Made by a program: the position numbers and the translations under genes
Notes under the pieces: generated by a model
What the model was told of the DNA's origin: nothing
Seen by the model: the letters and a program-made list of their open reading frames with translations, nothing else
Databases searched by the model: none
Shown: one piece after another, positions 12,060 through 24,391 of the stretch
Numbering within the stretch: position 1 is the first letter of the stretch
Layout of the letters: the number at the start of each line of letters is the position of its first letter
Assembly (NCBI GenBank): GCA_016648135.1
Contig: JADDOH010009935.1
Location: 100,237-164,236 of the forward strand
Length of the DNA: 64,000 nt
Direction of reading: 5' to 3'
Source of the DNA: Agrypnia vestita
Taxonomy: Eukaryota; Arthropoda; Insecta; Trichoptera; Phryganeidae

Positions 12060-14189
12060 CAATGTCTTCTCAACTCATTTGTCAGGATCGTAAAATCATA
12101 TAATTTTCATACACGTAGCGCGAACAGTGTTCGTGTTAATTGCACGCTTTGCGTTTTAAATCAACACACCTGCACATTATGCGAGCCGACCGATAGGTCC
12201 TTGAATCATGAATCATTCGGAATTACGAAGCGTGTCTCGTTCATAGATCACGTTCTCGTCGATCTCAACACAGCGCGATACCAGACGTCAGAGGCGTCCC
12301 GCGCGTAGTCAAACAGTCTGGATTTCACGTTATGCCAGCCGCACACTGGATGCGTTTTCGTACAAAATTGAGTAGTACGTATATGTACGAATACGAAAGT
12401 ACATTCCTGACCTTCGAAGTAGTATTGAACATCGCACACTGTACACGATTTAGTAGTGCGTGTACGCACGTATAGATGCGACGTCCGACACGATCCGGAT
12501 TTTTTGCGATTTCGTACGATAGATATTGAAAATTTTGTCAATTTGACACATGACCACAAATATTTGTGGGACTAAAGTGATTCAACTACGTGACCATCAG
12601 CGCAGATCATGGCGGAGAATCTCTAAAGAACTAAAAAATATCTGTAAGTTATATAATTTGGTTTAATGAAGGTGAGGTATACTTATGTACTTCGAACAAA
12701 AAAACTTTTGAATATTTCTCCGATGTTATAAGCTCTCGTTGCACTTCGATTCTCCCCAGCATTTGTGAATCTATTAGATAGATAGTCATGAAATTTGTCA
12801 TTATTTAAGTCTGCCATAATAGAGTTTTCCAGAAGATACAAACGTTATTGGAGAAATGCGAAAAGTAATTGATCGTGACCAACGCAAGACGCAATATTTA
12901 TATTCTTCTGTCGCGGGTGAGACAAAAAAAGGACATTTAGTTATAATAAATGTTTGTCAAAATCATTTCGTTAATGTTCTGTTGCTCAATTATTGATTTA
13001 ATATATAAAAAGTTCTTCTATCTTCAAAAAGACATATTGCATATATGTTGTCAAATTTTAACATATCTATGACAATTTACTAGAAAAATGTCCCACCCAA
13101 TGCCTCATTTACCAATTTCTTCACCCAAAGAGTTCAAACATTAAATTAAAGCATATATTTTCGTCACAGTGATAGAAATACTAACATTTGACGAACTTAT
13201 CGATGACATTTGTCGCGTTTGGTCAGAATGTTCAAGTATGGGAAAAATAAACCAATCTAGGCTATTCTCTCCTCTACCTACATACACGAGGAATGTTAAA
13301 AATTAGTGGGGGCGGTGTTATAAAATTTGCTTTAGGGCGGGACCGAGGACGTCACTGGTAGACGTTTAGTTTGTGTGACGAAACTGTGTGCAAAAAATAG
13401 CCGGACCTCGTGATATTCAAGGGAACTGTTTGACAAATTGATTCTGCAGCGTTGGCACGTCCAGTATTTATTACCAAGTCGTTACTATTTATTGAAAAAA
13501 TGACATTTTCCAAGAAATCGCCGCATTAGCTGAGAATGCCACTGGGCAGGATACAAGCGGCGGAGAACTCGAATACGACGGGCGTTGAGCTTCTGCCAAC
13601 ATGTAATAAAGTGCGTATTGTGCAAAAATGCATTTTGTAACGTTGTATTTATGCAACCTTTAACATAACATAAGCGTATTATATTGAAATGTACAAAAAT
13701 AACGAAAATGCTGAATGACCAAGATATGAATCAGTAAATCAAAGAATTAAATATAATGTTTATGAAATAAATAAACGAATCAATTTGTCAAATTTTAATA
13801 TAAATAATGGAGATATATTTTAAAAAAAATTGCCGTTCATCTGGAAAGTCTGCCTAGTATTTATTTAAAATATTTTTTATAGATCTAGTCTGTGCAATTA
13901 TCAAAAAAAGTTTAATTCGTTTATCTCAGAATGTACTAAAACAGCACACAGGCTTAATTATATATATTTGTTGTGTTGTTGGTTCCGTGAATATTAAATA
14001 AATAAATAAAATGAATAAATAAATAAATACTAGGCTTATCAAAAAAGAAAACCATTTCATGTTCCGTGATGTGCACGGCTAGTCCTCTTCTTCTTCTTAA
14101 AATTAGGCAATCTGCCCTCAAAGAGCGATTTGTGCCATTTTACAAGTTATACATATTGTTGCTAAGAAAGGGTACGATTAATTATATAT
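12060..14189. other. long stretch without a recognised gene
   Basis: 12240-12560 has a 103-codon minus-strand frame of repetitive VRTRTT/VHIRTT-like composition without family features. 12,600-14,180 is AT-rich unique-looking DNA with no repeat recognised. Confidence 0.4.
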
Positions 14190-14475
14190 TTATGTCATTA
14201 TCGTTATCAGATTAGGTGAGTTCATAGCAAGATGATGGCAAATATTGTTTAGGAGTTGAAATTTAGCAAGAAATGTGTGATCAAGAGTCTCCTCCTCGAA
14301 ACCACACTCACAAATCGGACTGTCCACAACCGAACCCAATTCGAACAAATGAACGAATTCAGCGCCCCTCTGCATCTGGCGCCCCGGGTGGCTGCCCGTT
14401 CCGCCCTGCTCAGTCCAGTCCCCCCCTGACCGCTTCTCATGATGTATTCATCTGCAATCGCGATCCGTATCTAAA
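14190..14475 (-). pseudogene. non-LTR reverse-transcriptase C-terminal fragment with CxC...H motif
   Basis: Minus strand QRGAEFVHLFELGSVVDSPI then CECGFEEETLDHTFLAKFQL matches the zinc-knuckle-like end (SPLCECG-EEET-DHI-F) of Jockey/R1-type elements. The second Cys of the usual DH-x-x-x-x-C is not present. Confidence 0.65.
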
Positions 14476-14770
14476 GGCCCATCAGTTTGCGGAGACGATA
14501 TGCATGATTTCGCAACTTTTTCCCAAAAGTAATTTGACTGCGCGATCCAAGTCCAATGCACGCTCTCAATGTACCGGCGCTATTGTGAGGCTGATTGGAA
14601 TTCTTTGCACATGCGACGCTGAGAAGTCTCTGCAAAGCAAACATAATTTAGGTTGATTTTAAAATCTACCTTTTTGTACACCGTATTTGTATACATATAA
14701 GATACTTTAATGATAGTATAACACTTAACAGAAGAAAGTAAAAAAATGCAAACTTACTAATTCTTAAGGC

Positions 14771-15220
14771 GATCGTCCAGCAGAGTGAGCAAATTTCACA
14801 ATTTTTTCTCATATTTTTCTCTTGCGTTTTTTATCACATTTTTGTAGGGAAATATCTATTAAAAAACATAAATTGCATGTAAACAAACTAAAAGATTTTG
14901 CAATAATTGTAATAAATTTAAGATAAACGTTTACTTTGTAATATTATTGAATAAAAAAGACATCTCACACGCCGTTCAGTCATAAAAGACCCACAAAGTG
15001 GAGCAATTTTCTTCATTTTTAAAACATCGAAGGTTTGGTAATTTATTAATCAATTATATAATTTAGTTTGTGTTATTTTAACAAGATATTAGTGTTTAAA
15101 ATATAAATAACGCGATGAATAAATTTTAAAATGAGATATTTCCATACAAAAATGTGATAAAAAACGCAAGAGAAGATATGAGAAATAATGGTGAAATTTG
15201 CTCACTCTGCTAGACGATGT
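14771..15220. mobile_element. MITE with about 85-bp inverted ends
   Basis: GATCGTCCAGCAGAGTGAGC..AAATTT and ATCACATTTTTGTA on the left pair with TACAAAAATGTGAT and AAATTTGCTCACTCTGCTAG on the right. About 450 bp, no coding capacity. Target duplication not resolved. Confidence 0.7.
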
Positions 15221-16004
15221 TGTAAGTTCTGAGAACATAATTACTGGATTTTGTCCCCAGAGATTAAGAATATAGAGGTATGATTACCAGCTGCGAAATG
15301 CCTATGCCTACTAGTTCACAAGAAAACACTACAGGTGTCTCTAGTCTAGTCCATTCAAATAAACAAAAGATTCTTAGATTTGGAACACATGTAAAACATT
15401 CAAAAAATTGCTAATGTGTAGATGTTTTTACAATGGAATTGGTGAACGTTGCATTGCGTAGAGTGATCACTTGAGCCAGCTCTTACAGGTTGTAAGCCAC
15501 GGGCCATCGTATAAAAAAGACTTCCATGGAATTCTCATATAAATAGCTTTGTCTCTGCGAAATCACTTTATTTGACTTGTTTTAGAGCGAATGAATTTTT
15601 ATTATTCGATATAAGTTACCTTCTTGATAGTCTAATTAATATATTATCATTATTGCTTGAACATTTTCTGTTACGCTCTGTATAATTTTTGATTGATTAT
15701 ATTTATATTTATTTATTTAATTAATTTTATGTTTATTTTTCAGGAAAATGTTGGCGTTGTGCTGAAGAAAGAAACAATACTGACTGGACTTGCTTCTCCC
15801 TCTTCAGGCATATCAGGTGAGATTCATACCTTCGATGGTCCATTATTGATATATTTCAGAGAACGACATTGTTGTAATGTCCTGGTTAGAACTTCGATGC
15901 AGAACCTCGAAGGCACAAGAAATGCCGCGGACCAAAATAGTTTTGCGAAAAATCATCTATACTGTTTTAGCCCCCCTATTCCCAGGATATCATGATTGTT
16001 ATAT

Positions 16005-16120
16005 AATTGGCCGTATTCTGAAATAAGCAACATTTCTATTTATGTATCTTGACAGTTATTGTATAAAATTGTAATGCCGTCAATTTTGACGTTTTAAGTT
16101 TGACAGTCACGAAAAAAAAT
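16005..16120 (+). repeat. ATTCTGAA-type dispersed family fragment
   Basis: GGCCGTATTCTGAAATAAGC, GTATCTTGACAGTTATTGTA, TAATGCCGTCAATTTTGACG, AGTTTGACAG; same order as one arm of the palindrome in insc intron 2. Confidence 0.55.
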
Positions 16121-16164
16121 CGATTTTTTTAAAAATAAAATAAATACATACTTTTTCCTTAGGA

Positions 16165-16215
16165 ACTGACATGTAAAAGTACCGTCATTTTTGACGGGTT
16201 ACAGCTAATTATTAA
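16165..16215 (+). repeat. fragment ending TTTTTGACGGGTTACAGCTA
   Basis: Matches the end of the family at 38480-38830 and 25395-25445. Confidence 0.45.
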
Positions 16216-16573
16216 TATGTATATACTGTCTTTTTTATACCTGCATTACCTGTTATCTGCCAAAATCCCCCGAACTCGAATGTCATAATATCCAAACCTT
16301 CTTACCTACTAGGGTGTACATCTACAGAAAATATTTCAGGTTTGATACTATGACGTAAGTCTGGCGGTCGCTGGCTCTATTCAATATTGGTAAATTGTGT
16401 GAAAGGTTGGAAAAAATTGCTAATTGGCAATAAATTCGCCATTGTATTGATATGTGTGCAAAAAGTGAATAAGCAAATAAGAAATGATGGACGAAATAAA
16501 GACGAAGACGAAGAATGCTCGGATAAGTTGCAATCAAGAATATGTACATATATGTTTTTTTTTTTTATAAAAT

Positions 16574-17545
16574 TTCAACACTAAGCCAGCACACTAATAA
16601 CGTTGGTTACTTTTCTCCCATCACAAGGTTGTGTCGAACATATAATATGTATTGTGCTGACCCTAACATTGATGCTGATATTCTTTCAGATACCTTATCA
16701 TCGTTCAAAAACTCACTCATACACAACTCCATTTTCTAAACGTTCACTTAAACCTATAGATCCATTATTTATTAAATACTAATCGCACGACATTCAAACA
16801 CTTAAGCGAGTGTTACCATAAAATCCATCCTCTATCATATCGAAGATGCATACAAGATCTGTGTTATCTTTATAATATCTTGATGAATAACTTGGTTGAC
16901 TCACCCTATTTATTAGAGCAAATAGGTTTAAGTTGTCCTACATACTCAACGCGTTCAAATAATTTATTTTACGCAAACTTTGGTAGGACTAACTACTTAA
17001 AAAACTGCTTTGTAACGCGTTACACCTCAAAATACAATCTGTTAAATTCTACAAATAATCTAGACATTTTCACTGACAATTTGCTTTTATTTAAAATGAA
17101 ACTCCGTAATCTCATTTATGACTATTGATTTCATATTTCTTTAATTGAATCCCATTCCCTCCCTCTCCCCACCCCTCCCATTTTATGCATTATCATAATT
17201 TAAATCTTTGAAATATTTATTATTTATCACATATTCTTTATCATTGTTTTTATTTTTTTAACCAGCTTCGAGGAAACTTTACTGGTCATACTCACGAATA
17301 TTTTTTTTGATATTATATAAAAAGAAAAAAAAATTGTACTGTATGTTTCCCAAATAAAATAAAATAAAATACAATAAAATAAAAATAAAACAATAAATTT
17401 ACAATACACAATGTACATGTAAAATATACTTAAATGCAAAAATACACGTTGCTAGAGCGTGCCGAAGACACTTGTAATTGGGATAATGGGCATAGTCTTC
17501 ATTTGTAATATTTTATTATTAGGGTATAATGTACCTATTATTCTG
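16574..17545 (+). pseudogene. two nested non-LTR retrotransposon 3' ends
   Basis: Outer element: NNVGYFSPITRLCRTYNMYC and ADPNIDADILSDTLSSFKNS (16596-16735) followed, after an interruption, by its 3' UTR (GCTAGAGCGTGCCGAAGACA, CTTGTAATTGGGATAATG at 17451 on), parallel to the intact order at 9440-9830. Inner element (about 16760-17395): SPYLLEQIGLSCPTYSTRSN, LFYANFGRTNYLKNCF and FTDNLLLFKMKLRNLI, ending 17128, then an A-rich tail of AATAAAATAAAAT units. The inner LINE thus inserted in the 3' UTR of the outer one. Confidence 0.7.
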
Positions 17546-17579
17546 TTAGTGTCCCTAATAAAAAATAAAAAAAACGCTT

Positions 17580-17770
17580 TTCGGAATGTACAGGTTTGCA
17601 ATGTTCCCGTTTAATTTTATCCCAGTCCCGGGACTCAGGGAACAGTATCGCGGGCGCAAGCAGCGAACCGGGAACCCGCGGTCCGGTGGGCGTGCCATAT
17701 GGCACACGACCGCCGCGTGCCGAACCGTATCGTCGACGGACACGTGCCCCGAATTATTTTCAACCTGAGG
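17580..17770. other. GC-rich island following the LINE 3' end
   Basis: About 190 bp at high GC (CCCAGTCCCGGGACTCAGGG, GAACCCGCGGTCCGGTGGGC, CGACCGCCGCGTGCCG) with CATATGGCACACG. Open on both strands, but neither frame resembles a protein. May be part of an element or a regulatory island. Confidence 0.3.
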
Positions 17771-17839
17771 GTAGGCGGGATGCGACAAAAATTGAATAGA
17801 GCAAATAAATTATTTCACGGTTCACAATTATGTTCGTAT

Positions 17840-18010
17840 TACTAGTTTTATCCGTCAAAAATGACGTACTTTTGCTGTATATTAAAAGGCCGCGAGTTAA
17901 GGCTCAGCGCTGGGAGCTAACGTAGCATCTTGGTAACGTTAACGACGGACATTGTTACGTAGAGAATAATGCCTTTTTCATTATTTTATACAGGTAGGTA
18001 CCTCATCATT
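17840..18010 (+). repeat. copy of the TGACGGGTTATAGC / GACGGACATTGTTAC family
   Basis: TTATCCGTCAAAAATGACGT, CGCGAGTTAAGGCTCAGCGC, CATCTTGGTAACGTTAACGA, CGGACATTGTTACGTAGAGA, then TTATTTTATACAGGTAGGTA. See 38480-38830. Confidence 0.5.
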
Positions 18011-18039
18011 ATTAACTGCCCTTAACTAACTAACCAACT

Positions 18040-18320
18040 TACCATCACGCCGTTTCCCCGTGGGGGTAGGCAGAGAGGATAGAGCGCCATACTCTTCTGT
18101 CCTGACATACAACTTTCGCTTCGTCTACATTCATACATCTTCGCACGCAAGCTCTACGGTTGTTCAGGCTTCTAACAGGACCATCTTCCAGTATCTAGTT
18201 AATCTGGTCATGCCACGTCTTCCGTGGTCGCCCTCTCTTTCTGGCGCCGTCAACACTTGCATCATATATCTTTCTTACCATTCTTTCCTCATTCATAATA
18301 TCTTCAATTCTTCGTTCTTA
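18040..18320 (-). pseudogene. RTE-like reverse-transcriptase C-terminal tail
   Basis: Minus strand reads NEERMVRKIYDASVDGARKR then GRPRKTWHDQ, a stop, ILEDGPVRSLNNRRACVRRC, DEAKVVCQDRRVWRSIL and SAYPHGE. This R-GRPRK-W-x-DQ ... RRVWRSI tail is typical of RTE-type elements in moths. 5'-truncated and with a stop. Confidence 0.7.
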
Positions 18321-18407
18321 TAATATCTTCATTCTTTACTCTATCATACATGGATTTACCACACATACGAGGTGAAATTTTTTACGAAAATGATCCTTTT
18401 ATTTATT

Positions 18408-18470
18408 ATTTGTGCCATCTGGTTGCTTTAGTGACGGATATTGTCACATAGATTATTATTTATTTTGATA
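18408..18470 (+). repeat. fragment of the GACGGACATTGTTAC family
   Basis: GTGCCATCTGGTTGC then AGTGACGGATATTGTCACAT. Confidence 0.45.
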
Positions 18471-18617
18471 CAACTAGCATTTTTAACCCGGCTTCAATTT
18501 CGGTTGTAGAATATTTAAAATTTAAATAACAATTATATATACATCATCATCATCTTCATTCCCTTGTCCTAGTAGGGTAGGGGGCCCAAAGGCTCGACAA
18601 AGAGAGAAGGTGCTTAT

Positions 18618-19100
18618 ACAGGTGTACCAGAGATAGCAGCAGAAACTTAGCCGGTAGATTCCTGCCTATGTTACGAGTCTAAAATGTTCAAGCAACCGTG
18701 ACCTAATATCAATAGTTATGGAGATATTCAATATCAAAGTTTGCATTTTTTTCATTATTTCTGACTTATTTTTTGCAAAAAGTTGAAACATTAACTTATA
18801 TCAATTATGAAAAATCAATTTGCTTCAGTACAACTTAAATAAATGATGAAAAACTTTTTTCAATTTTTGCAAGGTTTTCATCATTTTATTCGACTTAAAG
18901 CGAATGAATTTTTCATAATCGACATAAGTTACTCTAATAATAGTTCAACTTTTGCGAAAAACAAGTCAGAAATATTGAAAAAAAATGCTGAATTTGATAT
19001 TTCATATCTCCATAACTATTGATATTAGGTCATGGTTGCCTGAACATTTTAGACTCGTAACATAGGCAGGAATCTACCGGCCAAGTTTCACTTATTTACT
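18618..19100. repeat. fold-back family copy, nearly complete
   Basis: Left arm CAGGTGTACCAGAGATAGCA, GGTAGATTCCTGCCTATGTT, TGACCTAATATCAATAGTTA; right arm carries the complements (TAACTATTGATATTAGGTCA, AACATAGGCAGGAATCTACC). Central hairpin AAATGATGAAAA / TTTTCATCATTT. The arms are about 200 bp, so transcripts crossing it would form long double-stranded RNA. Confidence 0.8.
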
Positions 19101-19239
19101 ATTTAATATAATAAATAGTAAATAAGTGATTTTATTTTAAAAAGTCGTCAGAAAACACCAACATAAGTCAAGTAACACCATCAACACACATAAGTCACTA
19201 AAATAAGTCATTACACATTACGTAACACCCTTCATTCAG

Positions 19240-19520
19240 TAACTTTTAGAGGTCACCGAGTCAAATTTGAATTCGTACGAACTACCGTTTCTGAACATCT
19301 GCCACTAATTGGGCGACGCGCGTAAAGGTAAAACGGAGAATTAACCAAAAAGAACGTTCGGCATTTGAAGGCACCGAGCTTTAAAGCAGACCCCTTGATA
19401 AGTGGCAGTGTACTTTTCTCTGTATTTGAATTAACGGAGACGAGCCATTGATAATTTCTTGATGCGTATGGCCCATACGAACGCATTTTATTGGCGTCTT
19501 TAAGGGAGCATTTTACCCCA
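19240..19520. other. non-repetitive segment with no recognised gene
   Basis: Moderate GC; a short minus-strand frame covers it but has no family features. Confidence 0.2.
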
Positions 19521-19959
19521 GTTTTTTTTCTTCAAGGGTGACTTATGAGCTTTGATGTGAGTGTGTGTGTACATGTGTGCAATACCGAGGGATGGACATC
19601 TGCCGCGAGAAATTTAACGGATTTTTCGAAATTAGTACACGAAGACATCTGACGTCATTTTGAATTTAACCGCCAAAAGACATCAAAAAACACATTCAAA
19701 CTCTTTTTTTTTGACATAACTATTGTTTTTAACAAATATTCATTGCTATGTTGAAGATTCCCCTAAATTTTTACTACTACTAGCTACGAGACATATTTTT
19801 TTATTTTTTTTATAGTTGCCATTTTATTTTTATCTCTTGAAAAACTGTATTTATAGTTTAAACGCAAGGATTTCATTACAGTTTATGTACATTTCCTTAA
19901 TTAATTGTCCTGAAATTATAATATAATATAAAACTACAAATTTTAAAACTTTTATGCTT

Positions 19960-20160
19960 CTAAGTATTTATTTATTTATTTACTTGTTTACGCCCATTAC
20001 AGACTTTTACATAAAAAATATTACATACAATTCAAAAATCATATACATTAAACAATATCAGTTATAAGTAGTAAAATATGAATATAAAAATTAAAAATAT
20101 AAATTAAACATATAAAATACAGAGCAGTAATGTGTATAAAAAAATATGTATTACACATCA
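19960..20160 (-). repeat. retroelement 3' end with (TAAA)n tail, minus strand
   Basis: ATTTATTTATTTACTTGTTT then ACGCCCATTACAG, complementary to the tail at about 22140-22175. Confidence 0.5.
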
Positions 20161-21068
20161 TTACATGTATGTATTAACAGCAGTTAGTAATGAAATACTA
20201 TTGTCTCTTTAAGTATAAACTTTATTTTCACTAGACTGTCATTGAAAACGTCAACCATATAACCAAATTCATTAAGTATTTGACTGATAATTAGTACTGG
20301 AATTGTGGCAATGAAATGTGACAATTTGTATTCACTTCACAATTCATTGTAGTATCTCTTTAGGGTTTTTTCTATATTTTTTTGTCTATGTATATGCATT
20401 TACTTAATATTTTAACCAGTTCGCTATTCGTGCCATTTTAGATGTTGATCGATTATTATACCGAGATATTTAATTTATTTTTTATGATTTAAGATTGAAC
20501 ATTCATTATTTATAATTTACCTAGCAATCATTGTTGTACTGTAAACTACTTGAGTATGAATCAAATAATCCGTCATTATAACAGGTTAGCTCTCAATGCT
20601 AGAAGATGGTTCTTGTAGAAGCCTGAAAAATCAAAGATCTTGCAGGAAAATATTTAATATTTCTATTTTTGGAATCTCGACAGTATAATGTTCAAATGAA
20701 CAGTTGATTAACCAATTATATATATAATGTGGTTTCCCAAATATTTTAGTTTTTTTTTTTTAATAAAAGCTTTTTTGCGTTGCTCTGAAAAGAGTATATA
20801 TTTTATTAGCAAAAGAACATAATATTTCACATTATAATTTAAAAATAATAAAAGTACACACCTGAAAAGAGAAACAACATTTAAAGGTATTATTTTATAT
20901 TATAAACTTTATCACCGGTATATTATAATTTTCTCAATAGCTCGATTGTCAGTTGTTTGTGAAAGAATTTTCACACAAATTTAAACGTTCCATTTTTAAC
21001 AATTCAAATTAAATGAAGATCAATAGGTACCTACCGATCTTCATTTACATATATATTCCGTGACATAG

Positions 21069-21070
<2 letters not shown>

Positions 21071-21153
<83 letters not shown>
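21071..21153. repeat. (GT)n microsatellite, 83 bp
   Basis: Uninterrupted GT run, followed by a GC-rich GCGCCTGACGGGCGCGGG palindrome-like block at 21154-21171. Confidence 0.98.
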
Positions 21154-21156
<3 letters not shown>

Positions 21157-21699
21157 CTGACGGGCGCGGGATTACAAGCTTTCTCGGGAAGACACACGGT
21201 TGCGAGATAAACTTAATATTGTACATCATTTTATTCTTATCGGAATAAATGTGTGTACTGACGCCGGTGTATTGAGGATACACCGCAGTTAGCTAAAATT
21301 TTCTTTAAAGTTCTTAATTAGTTGCCTAATTGAGTGTTGTAATATTTTTGAAGAACGCGATTTGGCGTTGCGTAATGAGATGTCAAAGCAACACCTTGGA
21401 ATGTCGCGTTCAATATTTTGCATCGTAGGCATTTTAATATCATTTCGTAATTCGCGCGATAGACAAAAAAATATTAGGCAACAACCAAAGGTGTGCACAA
21501 ATCATTTTATTATGGGCGCGCCGACACATTTAGGGAGACAATCGTAATATTTAACCTTTGAAGGGCCGCGCGCGACCCACGCATGAGTTGTGTGATGTAT
21601 GTGACGTACGCATATTTTTATAAATCGTGTCAAGGGTGAACAGACGTGTTTTGCGTTTATTTTTGAACCAGCTGCAAACCGCAATAATGACATACTTTT

Positions 21700-22175
21700 A
21701 CTTTAAATTTAACATTTACTCTAAATTTTATTGAAAACTAAAAAATGCAAACTTCGATATAGTTTGTGTCCATAACTACCGATTTATTTTTTATCTATTT
21801 GTTCTTATTCAAAGATCATATACGATTTAGCATGCATAGTTTACAAATAAGTTGTGCAATTTAGATATTTTCAAGTGTCAATTACACATAATAACAAGTG
21901 ATAACCTTGTTCAGTTGGGTACATATAAAAAATAAAAATATGAATGAAAAATAGTCTAAAAAATACGGATATAGTAATTTTAATGCTTATACCTGATACT
22001 TTCACTGCTTATATATTTAATTGCTTATACATGTACCTACTTAATATTCATATATTTTATATTTTACTGCTTATTTCTAATATTAATGTACATACTTTTC
22101 AAATTTAATGTAATATTTTTTAAGAAAAAGCCTGTAATGGGCGTATATAAGTAAATAAATAAATAATTATACGTA
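21700..22175 (+). repeat. retroelement 3' end with (TAAA)n tail
   Basis: Ends AAAAAGCCTGTAATGGGCGT then ATAAGTAAATAAATAAATAA. The reverse complement of the same end starts at 19966. Upstream body is AT-rich and non-coding. Confidence 0.5.
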
Positions 22176-22189
22176 GCTGGTAAAAAAAA

Positions 22190-22520
22190 CTTAAAAGAAG
22201 TCTTTTTCATTCAATTTCGAAGAACATATTCTTATCACTTTGGGTGAAATGTCGACAGTTCCGGAGAGAAGCGACATCAAAGTTTACATTTTTTCCTGTT
22301 TAATATTACTGATTATAGTGACGCGTTCGACTATCACTAGAGCAACTTCTATGTATTATTACAAATTCATTCGATCTAATACAATTCTACGATACTACAA
22401 TACTAATACGATCTAATACAAATAAAATGAAAAATACCTTACAAACAACATTTTTCAAATTGCTGCAAGATTTTAATGATATTTTAAATATTAAAAAAAA
22501 TGAAATTAAGAAAACTGCCT
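22190..22520. repeat. fold-back family fragment (variant with CTTCTTCATTCAATTT)
   Basis: GAAGTCTTTTTCATTCAATT, CACTTTGGGTGAAATGTCGA, CAGTTCCGGAGAGAAGCGAC match 1200-1300. Confidence 0.6.
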
Positions 22521-23396
22521 GTTTTTGATCCTATCTATTAATGAGACTCTGTATAAAAAATAAAAAAATATGAAAAATATTGAAAAAAATACATAGTTAT
22601 TAAAAGGCATCAATTTCTTTGGGTGACAGCATCACTTTTTTCTGTCTATATATTAAATCTAGGATTTTAATCAGATATTTGATGTATTGTTGTAATTTAT
22701 TACCGAATTATATTCGTTAATTAAACTCTGTTGCATTTTGTTAAATAGTTTAGGGTCCAAAGTAGTTGAAACTCCCTTGCCCATATAATGTGTAATTTGT
22801 CAATGATTTGTAAATCAAGTTTTTTTTTCTGTAGCAATTGTTCTTTGGGTGGTTTCAAAATGTTTTTTGTGTTTGTATGTGTATTTTTGAGTGTTACGTG
22901 TATATTAATTTGTCTAATATCGGAAACATTATTGAATACTAGCAATACACCGGTGAAAAATCACGGGACATAATAAGTGCAGGATTTTGAATGGAAAACC
23001 TTTTTTTTTTAAATTGACTATTCGCTTAAACCTAGAACTAAATATAATAAAATAATAAAACAAAAATGTCAAGACCGTATAATTTCGAGTTTTGCGTTTT
23101 GCTTGAGCCGCGTGCTGATTGCGTCTCACACTCTAATTATGTAAAGTTTTAATTCCAGTAAGTTACGAATTTACGTATTTAGAAGACAACGAAATTATTA
23201 TATTGAGAAGATATCGTCAGTCCTTGTTAATATTGATGTATTGAGGATAACTTTTGTAGCACTTTAATGAGATGCAATAACCGGATATAAAGATATGATA
23301 TGAAGACATGATTGTTAGATCATTGTCATAATAACTGGATTGATATGAAGAATCACTGGATTGATATGAAGAAATTTGTTTTACGAGTCATAATTA

Positions 23397-23872
23397 GGGA
23401 ATGCAATCCCGATCCCGCGAGATCTCGAGGCATTTTACGAGATCATCGGGATTTATCAACATTTTTTATATTTTGTATGTTTAATTGTGTACGAGTATGT
23501 CTATAGAGCTTTTAGTAAGTACTTAAAACTTATGTCCATGTCACATTCAAATAATGAAAATAGCTTTGAATAATATTTGATGCATTTTATCAACCTAACA
23601 TAGTAATAAAAACTACTACTAACTCTACTACATTGACTGATTGATGCTTGGAAAAACGCCTACAAAACTTTAATGCAATGATTAATAATGAAAATTTTAT
23701 TAAAATTGCTGATATAAAAATGCAAGGCGTTGTCGTTAATTGCTATTCAGCTCTACAAACAAAAAAAAAACAAAAGTATTCGGGATCCCGATCCTTAGGG
23801 ATCCCGCGGGTTTGCAAATTCTAATCTCGAGGGATCCCGAAAGGGCAATCCCGACTCGGGATTGCCCTTTCG
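23397..23872 (+). mobile_element. 480-bp non-autonomous element, copy 1, with terminal hairpin
   Basis: Starts AGGGAATGCAATCCCGATCC. The 3' end forms a near-perfect palindrome: arms 23838-23854 and 23856-23872 around a single C. GGGATCCCG palindromes lie subterminally. Three copies in this window (see 25928, 48016). Confidence 0.7.
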
Positions 23873-24149
23873 CGACAAGTTTGTTGAAAATACTTAAGGC
23901 AAATTTTTTATCTTTGACATTAATTAATGCTGAAATTTTTTGAAGCAAAGTAAGCTGTACTACGTCCAGCATGCAAATATTGAATATTCCCCTTGAATTC
24001 TATCGCGTTTGTTCAAAATCGACAAGTTTGTGAAAAATACATTACGCAAATTTTCTATCTTCGACATCCATAAATGATGAACTTTTTTGACACAACGCAA
24101 GCTGTACTGCGTCCAGCATGCAAATATCGATTATCCCTAGTCATAATTT

Positions 24150-24236
24150 GAGTTATAATATTGAGAGTCCTAATTTAAGTAGGAAATCAACCTGATAAGT
24201 AGGTACTATGTACTAGCTCTGTTACACCCAGTTTGT
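24150..24236. repeat. fold-back family right-end fragment
   Basis: GTACTAGCTCTGTTACACCC followed by AGTTTG; the rest of the arm is decayed. Confidence 0.4.
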
Positions 24237-24364
24237 ATCAGATATTTTTTTCCTCAAGTTTTCTGCATTTTTTTCTGTGCGCGTAGAAAGTAAACATTGC
24301 GGATAGGCGAACAATCCCGCTAGTGTTGTGCACATCCATTTGCACTGGTGTGCGTGCCCTGATG

Positions 24365-24391
24365 GGTGTGTGTGTGTGTGTGTGTGTGTGC
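24365..24391. repeat. (TG)n microsatellite
   Basis: About 13 TG units. Confidence 0.95.

Noticed and set aside
12248..12559. 103-codon minus-strand open frame
   Set aside because: Composition is repetitive (VRTRTT, VHIRTT), with no recognisable motif, homologous neighbour or splice support.
14273..14656. 127-codon plus-strand open frame
   Set aside because: It is antisense to a reverse-transcriptase remnant that shows family motifs on the minus strand; the plus frame has none.
21041..21283. Open frame with a His-Thr run
   Set aside because: Produced by the (GT)n microsatellite.
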